From: Dehalococcoidia bacterium
Lineage (GTDB): Bacteria > Chloroflexota > Dehalococcoidia > JACVQG01 > JAHKAY01
Assembly (NCBI GenBank): GCA_030744635.1
Contig: JASLQE010000277.1
Location: 1-11,296, forward strand
Direction of reading: 5' to 3'
DNA length: 11,296 bases
The notes under the pieces are model-generated. The model did no database searches. It saw only the letters and a program-made list of their open reading frames with translations, and was not told the origin of the DNA. Each line of letters starts with the position of its first letter. The stretch's first letter is position 1. The position numbers were made by a program, and so were the translations under genes. Positions 5,595 through 11,296 of this stretch are shown piece by piece.

Positions 5595-6395
5595 TCACTC
5601 CCCTTTGAATGCCGGTGCCCTCTTCTCCAACCACGCCGCTACCGCTTCCTTATGGTCCTCCGTGTGAACCAGGTGGTATTGCATTCGCATCGCATAGTGC
5701 AACGCCATCTCCATATTCATCCCCAGCGATTCGTTAAGAGCCTTTTTCATAATACCAATGGCCGCAGGCCCTTCCGCCAGTCTCCCCGCCAGTTGCTGCG
5801 CGGCTGCCATCATCTCATCAGATGGCACCACCATGTCTACCAGTCCCATACGCTCCGCTTCTTGGGCGGTTACCACATCACCGGTGAACGACAAAAGCTT
5901 GGCCTTCCCCAAGCCAATCAAGCGTGGCAAAACATAGACACTCATCTCCGGCATGAGGCCCATTCTTACGAAGAACTCACCCATCTTGGCATCATCGGCA
6001 GCAATCCTGATGTCACATGACAGGGCAACCTCCAGGCCGGCACCCACGGCGTAACCGTTAATGGCGGCGATAACCGGCTTCTCCATGTCGTGTATCGCTT
6101 TGTACATGACTACCGCCTGGTCCACATAGGAATTGAACTCGGATGGGCTCTTCCCCCGGAGAGGCACAATGTCGGTCAACACATCGCCACCGGCGCTGAA
6201 CGACCTCCCGGCCCCCGTGACAACCACGGCTCTAACCTGTTTGTCACCGGCTACCTTGTTCAGGGCCTCTATGATGTCATCGATAAGCTCTGGGCTGAGC
6301 GCGTTCAGCTTCTCGGGGCGGTTCATGGTTATGGTGGCAACGCCACCTTTCCTATTGATTATGACCGAGGGACCACCTTTGATATCAGCACCCAT
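5595..6395 (-). CDS. Enoyl-CoA hydratase/isomerase (crotonase) family protein
   Basis: A 266-residue crotonase-fold protein acting on a CoA thioester in the cytoplasm, probably in fatty-acid or aromatic acid breakdown. The oxyanion-hole segments are GRSFSAGGD (63-71) and NGYAVGAGLE (113-122). Glu122 matches Glu144 of rat enoyl-CoA hydratase, but the position of rat Glu164 is Phe142, and the usual PGAGG turn reads PEMSV, with Glu150 at the place where PaaG-type isomerases carry Asp. An isomerase or other crotonase reaction is therefore as likely as hydration. ATG 6395 is chosen: AAGGAG (6405-6410) lies 9 bases upstream and a promoter at 6430-6458 starts the message near 6423, so the in-frame ATG 6431 and TTG 6458 fall outside it. 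The gene is divergent from dnaE and appears monocistronic. Confidence 0.88.
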   Translation of the reverse strand: MGADIKGGPSVIINRKGGVATITMNRPEKLNALSPELIDDIIEALNKVAGDKQVRAVVVTGAGRSFSAGGDVLTDIVPLRGKSPSEFNSYVDQAVVMYKAIHDMEKPVIAAINGYAVGAGLEVALSCDIRIAADDAKMGEFFVRMGLMPEMSVYVLPRLIGLGKAKLLSFTGDVVTAQEAERMGLVDMVVPSDEMMAAAQQLAGRLAEGPAAIGIMKKALNESLGMNMEMALHYAMRMQYHLVHTEDHKEAVAAWLEKRAPAFKGE

Positions 6396-6429
6396 GTTAC
6401 ACAACTCCTTTCTTCTTTCTTTGTTTCCC

Positions 6430-6458
6430 ATTTTCAACCCACCATTTCTCTCTGTCAA
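6430..6458 (-). promoter_or_regulatory. Sigma70-type promoter of the enoyl-CoA hydratase-like gene
   Basis: On the minus strand a perfect -35 TTGACA (6453-6458) is followed by a 17-base spacer and the -10 GAAAAT (6430-6435, 4 of 6 matches). The message would start near 6423, about 28 bases before ATG 6395, leaving room for AAGGAG. Confidence 0.6.
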
Positions 6459-6530
6459 CGCCGTCCGGGAAACGGGTGAACCGTCGGGGTATAGCGGCGG
6501 GAGGAAAATAGGGGCCTAGGACGGTAGTTA

Positions 6531-6536
6531 TATAAT
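6531..6536 (+). promoter_or_regulatory. Possible second, upstream -10 box for dnaE
   Basis: A perfect TATAAT within TTATATAATGG. The bases 17-18 upstream (ATAGGG region) do not resemble TTGACA. If used, the dnaE message would have a leader of about 80 bases that includes the G-rich tract. Confidence 0.25.
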
Positions 6537-6578
6537 GGCTGCAAGCGATGCCTGGAGGACGGCTCCGTAGATTAGCGG

Positions 6579-6608
6579 TTGTGGGGGGTGGGGGGGCTGG
6601 GATATAAT
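6579..6608 (+). promoter_or_regulatory. dnaE promoter: TTGTGG - 18 bases - TATAAT
   Basis: A perfect -10 TATAAT (6603-6608) stands 18 bases after TTGTGG (6579-6584, 3 of 6 matches). The message would start near 6615, only about 7 bases before the dnaE ATG, so dnaE would be almost leaderless; this agrees with the absence of a Shine-Dalgarno. The spacer is nearly all G and forms a quadruplex motif. Confidence 0.5.
6583..6601 (+). other. G-quadruplex motif in the dnaE promoter spacer
   Basis: The plus strand reads G6-T-G7-CT-G3. Splitting the G7 run as GGG-G-GGG gives four tracts of three G with loops of 1, 1 and 2 bases, the canonical intramolecular quadruplex pattern. It begins in the last two bases of the -35 and ends one base before the -10. 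Confidence 0.75.
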
Positions 6609-6621
6609 AGCCTCGGCCCTC

Positions 6622-9600
6622 ATGTTTACCCATCTGCATGTCCACTCGGAGTTCAGCCTGCTTGATGGTATGGGCCGTATCCCGGACCTGGTGGCCCGGG
6701 CCGGGGAGTTGGGCATGGGGAGCCTGGCCCTTACCGACCACGGCAACCTGTACGGCGTCATAGAGTTCTACCAGGAGGCCCGTCAAGCCGGAATTAAGCC
6801 CATCATCGGCTGCGAGATTTATGTGGCCCCAGGCTCCCGGCACTCCCGGTCGGCGGCGGACAAGAGCGGCTACCATCTCATCCTGCTGGCCCGTAACCCC
6901 GTGGGCTATTCCAACCTAATAAACCTGGTTACACTGGCCAATCTGGAGGGCTTTTTCTACAAGCCCCGGGTGGACAAGGAACTGCTGGCACGGCACAGCG
7001 AGGGGCTAATCGGCCTATCCGCCTGCCTCCAGGGTGAGGTGACCCGTCTGCTGCTGCAGGGGAGGGGAGAGGACGCCCGGCAGGCAGCCCGCTGGTACCG
7101 GGAGAACCTGCCGGACTTCTATCTGGAGCTACAGCCGCACCCCATGCCGGAGGTGGAGCAGGCCAACCGGGAACTGATAAAGCTGAGCACCGAGATGGGG
7201 ATGCCATTGGTGGCTACCAATGATGTGCACTATGTGCGCCGGGAAGATGCTTACGCCCATGACCTGCTGATGTGCATTCAGACCAACACCTCCATATACG
7301 ATGAAAAGCGCATCAAGATGCCCGGGGACTACTTCTATATGCGCGGCCCCCAGGATATTGCTGAGGCCTTTGCCGATGTACCCCAGGCCGTGGAGAACAC
7401 CGGCCTCATAGCAGACAGTTGCAACCTGGAGCTGGAGTTCGGCCAGCTGCATCTGCCCAAGGTAGAGATAGACGGAGGTGTGACTGCCGATGAGCACCTT
7501 TCCGAGCTATGCTGGAAAGGGTTTCACAGGCTGTTCCCCGAAGGCTCCCCAGAAGCGGAGAACAGGCTGCGCTACGAGCTGGATGTCATAGCCACCACCG
7601 GCTTCACCAGCTATTTCCTGGTGGTCTGGGACATCGTTACCTTTGCCCGGAAACGGGGCATCCTGGTAGGGGTGAGGGGCAGTGCCGCCGCCAGTCTGGC
7701 CCTTTACTGCCTGGGTATCACGGAGATTGACCCCCTGGGGCACCGGCTGGTGTTCGAACGGTTCCTCAACCTGGAGCGCCGGGAGATGCCGGACATAGAT
7801 GTGGACTTCCAGGATGACCGCAGGGATGAGGTGATTGCTTATGTCACCGAACGCTACGGCCAGGACCATGTGGCCCAGATTATCACCTTCGGCACCCTGG
7901 GGGCCAAGGCAGTGGTGCGGGATGTAGGCCGCGCCCTGGGGCTGCCCTACAGCCAAGCCGATAGGGTGGCCCGGCTCATCCCCGGCGGCCCCAATGTCAC
8001 CCTGGAGCGGGCTGCAGAGGAGAACCCGGAGCTCCGGGACATTTACCGGCAGGACGAGACGGTGACCAGGCTGGTGGACTCCTCTCGCAAGCTGGAGGGC
8101 ATAGCCCGCCACGCCAGCACCCATGCCGCAGGCGTGGTCATCTCTCCGGAGCCGCTCACCAACTATGTGCCGCTGCAACGGGCCAACCGCAGCGAAGGGG
8201 TGATGACCCAGTTCACCATGGAGAGCATCGCCCAGATAGGGCTGCTCAAGATGGACCTGCTGGGGTTGGGCAATCTGACGGTGCTGGACAGGATACGGCC
8301 CCTGGTGGCACAGCACAGAGGCATAGAGATAGATCTCGCCCATCTCCCCCTGGACGATGCCAAGACCTACGAGCTGCTCTCCTCGGGGGAGACAAACTCG
8401 GTATTCCAACTGGAAGGTGGCGGCATGCGCCGCTTCATCAAAGAGCTCAAGCCCTCTTCCTTCAAGGACATCGCCGCCCTGGTGGCCCTGTACCGCCCCG
8501 GGCCTATGGAGCACATCCCGACTTTCATCCGGGCCAAGCACGGCCTGGAGCCGGTGCGCTACCCAGACCCCACCCTTCAGGACATCCTGGAGGAGACATA
8601 CGGTGTCATAGTGTACCAGGACCAGGTGCTGCTGATAGTGCAGGCACTGGCGGGATACACCCTGGGTGAGGCCGATATATTCCGCAAGGCTATGGGCAAG
8701 AAAATACCGGAGGTGATGCGTAAGGAGCGGCAGAGGTTCCTCCGTGGAGCCGAGAAAAAGGGCTTCTCCAAGGGGGTGGCGTCCGAGGTTTTTCAGCTCA
8801 TTGAGCCCTTTGCCGGCTATGCCTTCAACAAGGCCCACTCCGTAAGCTACGCCCTCATCGCCTACCAGACGGCCTATTGTAAAGCCAACTACCCTATGGA
8901 GTATATGACGGCTGTCCTCAACACCACAATGGACAACCAGGCCAAGATGGCTGCGGCGGTGGTCGAGTGCCAGCGGCTGGGGATAAAGGTGCTGCCGCCG
9001 GATGTGAGCCACAGCGGCCCCGGGTTTTCTATTGAAGAAGAGAGCATACGCTTCGGCCTGGCCGCGGTGAAGAATGTGGGGGTCTCGGCCGTGGAGCCTG
9101 TTTTGGAGGCCAGGGCCGAGGGCGGTGATTTTACCTCCATTGAGGACTTCTGCCACCGGGTGGACCTGCGCCGGGTGAACAAGCGTGCGCTGGAAAGTCT
9201 CATCAAGGTGGGTGCCCTGGACGGGCTGGGGCACCGCCTGGGGCTGCTGCACAGCCTGGACCGCATCATGTCCCTCTCCCAGCAGCGACAGCACCTTCAG
9301 GAGCGGGGCCAGACCAGCATGTTCGACCTGTGGGGCCAGAGCGTACCCGTGCCTATGCCCAGCCTGGAGATGGACTCGGTAGAGGTAACCCCACGAGAGA
9401 GGATGTCCTGGGAGAAGGAGCTGCTGGGCATACTCCTCTCCAGCAGCGACCTGGGGGAGATGGCCCGGGAGACCCGCCACCGGGGAGCTGCCCTGTGCGG
9501 CAATATAGATGAGGACCTGGTGGGGCAACGGATAGTAGTGGCGGGTATGCTGAGCTCGGTACGCGCCATGACCACCCGCGACCGGCGCTCCTTTGTCATC

Positions 9601-10077
9601 TGCGGCCTGGAGGACATATCCGGCAATATAGAGATAAGCGTCTGGTCCGAGGTATATGGCCGTACACAGGAGCTGTGGGAGGAGGGCAACCTGGTGGTGG
9701 TTTCGGGGCGGGTGAAGCAGCGTGCGGGAGAGATTGGCATATCCTGTGAGCGGGCTGAGGCTTACCAGCCTTCCGCCGCACCCCAGGCAGCCGCCGGGGT
9801 GGGCATAGGGCAGGACACCGCCAGCCCGGTGCAGCGGATGGTGGTGCGGCTGACCGCCACCGGGGAGGAGGACGATGACCGGGCCTTACTTCAGCAAGTT
9901 GTGGCCATGCTCCGGGAGTTCCCCGGCGAAGTAGCGGTGAGGCTGGCCATCGGCAACGGTGAGGAGGAATCCCAGCTTGTGGATATGCCCCCCGAACTGA
10001 AAGTGGACGAAAGCCCCCTCCTCCACCGGAGGCTGGCGTCCCTGGTGGGCGAGGCCGGCGTGCAGATGGAGCCGTAA
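6622..10077 (+). CDS. dnaE: DNA polymerase III alpha subunit
   Basis: Replicative DNA polymerase catalytic subunit, 1151 residues, the usual DnaE length. The N-terminal PHP domain (about 1-280) keeps the metal ligands seen in proofreading PHP enzymes: His6, His8, Asp15, His40, Glu65, plus NDVHY near residue 200. The palm carries catalytic Asp393 and Asp395 in PDIDVDF and Asp545 in KMDLLGL, matching E. coli Asp401, Asp403 and Asp555. RPGPMEHIPTFIRAK, YGVIVYQDQVL and the fingers motif FNKAHSVSYALIAYQTAYCKA follow, then the helix-hairpin-helix region, an OB fold (about 970-1048) and a C-terminal tau-binding-like domain (about 1073-1151). A linker at 1049-1072 contains a 37-bp segment shared with the SDR gene. 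ATG 6622 must be the start because the PHP motif begins at residue 4; it has no Shine-Dalgarno. It stands alone, divergent from the crotonase gene. Confidence 0.98.
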   Translation: MFTHLHVHSEFSLLDGMGRIPDLVARAGELGMGSLALTDHGNLYGVIEFYQEARQAGIKPIIGCEIYVAPGSRHSRSAADKSGYHLILLARNPVGYSNLINLVTLANLEGFFYKPRVDKELLARHSEGLIGLSACLQGEVTRLLLQGRGEDARQAARWYRENLPDFYLELQPHPMPEVEQANRELIKLSTEMGMPLVATNDVHYVRREDAYAHDLLMCIQTNTSIYDEKRIKMPGDYFYMRGPQDIAEAFADVPQAVENTGLIADSCNLELEFGQLHLPKVEIDGGVTADEHLSELCWKGFHRLFPEGSPEAENRLRYELDVIATTGFTSYFLVVWDIVTFARKRGILVGVRGSAAASLALYCLGITEIDPLGHRLVFERFLNLERREMPDIDVDFQDDRRDEVIAYVTERYGQDHVAQIITFGTLGAKAVVRDVGRALGLPYSQADRVARLIPGGPNVTLERAAEENPELRDIYRQDETVTRLVDSSRKLEGIARHASTHAAGVVISPEPLTNYVPLQRANRSEGVMTQFTMESIAQIGLLKMDLLGLGNLTVLDRIRPLVAQHRGIEIDLAHLPLDDAKTYELLSSGETNSVFQLEGGGMRRFIKELKPSSFKDIAALVALYRPGPMEHIPTFIRAKHGLEPVRYPDPTLQDILEETYGVIVYQDQVLLIVQALAGYTLGEADIFRKAMGKKIPEVMRKERQRFLRGAEKKGFSKGVASEVFQLIEPFAGYAFNKAHSVSYALIAYQTAYCKANYPMEYMTAVLNTTMDNQAKMAAAVVECQRLGIKVLPPDVSHSGPGFSIEEESIRFGLAAVKNVGVSAVEPVLEARAEGGDFTSIEDFCHRVDLRRVNKRALESLIKVGALDGLGHRLGLLHSLDRIMSLSQQRQHLQERGQTSMFDLWGQSVPVPMPSLEMDSVEVTPRERMSWEKELLGILLSSSDLGEMARETRHRGAALCGNIDEDLVGQRIVVAGMLSSVRAMTTRDRRSFVICGLEDISGNIEISVWSEVYGRTQELWEEGNLVVVSGRVKQRAGEIGISCERAEAYQPSAAPQAAAGVGIGQDTASPVQRMVVRLTATGEEDDDRALLQQVVAMLREFPGEVAVRLAIGNGEEESQLVDMPPELKVDESPLLHRRLASLVGEAGVQMEP
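9786..9822 (+). repeat. 37-bp segment nearly identical to 2448-2484 (copy 2, inside dnaE)
   Basis: The stretch encodes AAAGVGIGQDTA (about residues 1056-1067) in the linker between the OB fold and the C-terminal domain of DnaE. It differs from the dehydrogenase copy at two bases only (9789 and 9815) and is read in the same frame. Confidence 0.9.
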
Positions 10078-10211
10078 GAGGGTGTTAGCAAACCGCTGGT
10101 TCCCACCCACCGGTAGATAGCCCGGTACTTCGCCTCTGGTCAACATCATCGGGTGGGGCGGTGGTAGCAACCTGGATCGCTTGTCGCCCTCTCCCCAATG
10201 GAGGTGAGCGC

Positions 10212-10799
10212 TTGTACAAAAAGTCCCTTTACACCCTGCTGCTGGGGGTGTTCCCGCTGCTTCTATGCTCCGGCATAGTTTACTCTGTATTGCCCCTCTA
10301 TATCAGCAACGAGTTAGGGGCCTCCACCTCCCAGTTAGGGGCGGTATACATGGTGGGGGCCTTCGTGGGCTTCATGCTGGCACCGTATCTGGGAAAGCTA
10401 GCTGACCGCCGCGGCAAGCAAATAGTGCTTCTTTTCGCCATGGGTGGCTTCGGCGTGGCTTTCGCCGCCTATGGGACGCTAAGCAGCCTGGCCCCGGTAT
10501 ACGCCGTCCAGGCCGTGGAAGGGGCCAGTTGGGCGGCCATGGGAGCCACCGTGCCCGCTCTCATTGCGGACATTGTGCCCGACCAAGAGCGCGGCTGGGC
10601 CATGGGAGTTTATGAGCGCACCTGGTCGTTGGGTTGGATAGGGGGGCCGCTGGCCGGTGGGCTACTGGCCCAGCATGTGGGGTTCCGCTTAACTTTTGTC
10701 ATAGGGGGCGCACTGGTGATGCTGGGCATCTTCTGGCTCTGGCGCAGCCTCAGAAAGTTGCAAGTCCCGCCGCCTCCAGCCTCAGCATCATGCGCTTGA
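10212..10799 (+). CDS. Half-size MFS transporter (N-terminal six-helix domain only)
   Basis: A 195-residue membrane protein matching the N-terminal half of a major facilitator superfamily transporter. Six helices are visible: about residues 5-28, 38-62, 67-88, 92-118, 127-155 and 158-180. Motif A, GKLADRRGKQ, lies between helices 2 and 3, and the motif-C-like WIGGPLAGG in helix 5. The family normally has 12 helices and about 400 residues; here the protein ends just after helix 6, where the central loop would begin, with a low-complexity tail VPPPPASASCA read antisense through the alkyltransferase gene. TTG 10212 is chosen because GGAGGTGAG (10200-10208) precedes it at good spacing; the frame is open back to GTG 10161. 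The last 50 bases overlap the convergent gene. It may be a 3'-truncated remnant or a working half-transporter; the substrate is unknown. Confidence 0.75.
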   Translation: MYKKSLYTLLLGVFPLLLCSGIVYSVLPLYISNELGASTSQLGAVYMVGAFVGFMLAPYLGKLADRRGKQIVLLFAMGGFGVAFAAYGTLSSLAPVYAVQAVEGASWAAMGATVPALIADIVPDQERGWAMGVYERTWSLGWIGGPLAGGLLAQHVGFRLTFVIGGALVMLGIFWLWRSLRKLQVPPPPASASCA

Positions 10800-11247
10800 G
10801 GTCCAGCCCACCGCTAAAACCGCCCAGTCCATTGTGGCTCACCAACCGGTGACAGGGTATGATGAGGGGGACCGGGTTGCGGGCCGCGGCCTGCCCCACC
10901 GCCCGGGGCCCCTTTGGCACTCCCACCGCCTGGGCCACCCAGCCGTAGCTCCGGGTCTCCCCGTAGGGGATATGCCGCAGCCTGTCCATGACCTGCCGCT
11001 GGAACGGGGACGAGCCGTCCAGGTCCACGGCATCTGGGAACCTCACCCGCTCTCCGGAAAAGTACCCGGTTATGCGCTGAGGAAGGTCACCAAAGGCAGA
11101 CGGGTTTTGGGGCGAATCCGCCAGTTGCCCCATCTCTCGCAGTACCTCTTCACGGTCCTGGTGTGGCAGGGCCAGCCGCATGAGACCCTGTGAGGAGGCC
11201 AGCAAACCAACCCATCCCAGCACAGTGGAGAAGAGATAGAAGTCCAT
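10750..11247 (-). CDS. ogt: Methylated-DNA--protein-cysteine methyltransferase (O6-alkylguanine-DNA alkyltransferase)
   Basis: A 165-residue suicide DNA-repair protein that moves the alkyl group from O6-alkylguanine to its own cysteine. The active-site motif IPCHRLV gives Cys132. The recognition helix-turn-helix is IPYGETRSYGWVAQAVG (93-109), followed by the arginine-finger segment RAVGQAAARNP (115-125) and the C-terminal GGFSGGLDLKR. The N-terminal domain (1-75) is short but complete; no AraC/Ada domain is present, so this is the Ogt/MGMT form. ATG 11247 has GGAGG (11254-11258) 6 bases upstream and a TATAAT box farther up. The 3' end overlaps the convergent MFS reading frame by 50 bases. The symbol could equally be given as mgt or adaB. 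Confidence 0.93.
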   Translation of the reverse strand: MDFYLFSTVLGWVGLLASSQGLMRLALPHQDREEVLREMGQLADSPQNPSAFGDLPQRITGYFSGERVRFPDAVDLDGSSPFQRQVMDRLRHIPYGETRSYGWVAQAVGVPKGPRAVGQAAARNPVPLIIPCHRLVSHNGLGGFSGGLDLKRMMLRLEAAGLATF

Positions 11248-11281
11248 AACAAGCCTCCGTAACGGATTTCAAGTGCCACCC

Positions 11282-11287
11282 ATTATA
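11282..11287 (-). promoter_or_regulatory. -10 box of the alkyltransferase promoter
   Basis: A perfect TATAAT on the minus strand, inside GGTCTATAATGGG. Transcription would start near 11275, about 28 bases before the ATG, leaving room for GGAGG. The -35 would lie outside the window. Confidence 0.55.
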
Positions 11288-11296
11288 GACCAAAAT

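Noticed and set aside
6431..6458. Upstream starts ATG 6431 and TTG 6458 for the crotonase gene
   Set aside because: TTG 6458 is the -35 box and ATG 6431 overlaps the -10 box; the message begins after both, and AAGGAG fits ATG 6395.
7507..9528. 673-codon open frame on the minus strand opposite dnaE
   Set aside because: It mirrors the codon bias of dnaE, has no recognisable domain or Shine-Dalgarno, and is His/Gln/Gly-rich in the way typical of antisense frames in GC-rich genes.

Overview
The window reads as an ordinary chromosomal stretch from a GC-rich, probably anaerobic bacterium. DnaE with a complete PHP metal site, a CCA-encoding tRNA-Pro and Shine-Dalgarno-led genes make it bacterial. 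The split, archaeal-type glutamate synthase operon and the 16-cysteine ferredoxin fit strict anaerobes such as Chloroflexota/Dehalococcoidia; that placement is an inference of low certainty.

Left part (1-2250, minus strand): three genes in one direction, a four-cluster ferredoxin, an FAD/NAD(P) oxidoreductase and the start of a class II glutamine amidotransferase that runs off the left edge. Together they look like electron-input and ammonia-channel parts of an archaeal-type (multi-gene) glutamate synthase; the FMN synthase core would lie outside the window. A divergent short-chain dehydrogenase (2416-3171, plus) shares the intergenic promoter region.

Middle (3198-5600, minus strand): a YeiH/UPF0324 membrane protein cut by an in-frame TGA 24 codons before its natural end, a decayed secreted NTF2-like gene with three separate lesions, an intact tRNA-Pro(GGG), and several gene-poor stretches with inverted repeats. 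This is the degraded, lower-density part of the window.

Right part (5595-11296): an enoyl-CoA hydratase/isomerase-family gene with a good sigma70-type promoter (minus), divergent from a full-length dnaE (plus). The dnaE promoter has a G-quadruplex motif between its -35 and -10 boxes and almost no leader. After dnaE comes a six-helix half-size MFS protein whose 3' end runs antisense into a convergent, intact O6-alkylguanine-DNA alkyltransferase (minus) with its own TATAAT box.

No phage, CRISPR, toxin-antitoxin or biosynthetic system is visible. The best leads are a 37-bp near-identical segment shared in the same reading frame by the unrelated dehydrogenase and dnaE genes, the stop-interrupted YeiH gene, the dnaE promoter quadruplex and the half-size MFS gene.
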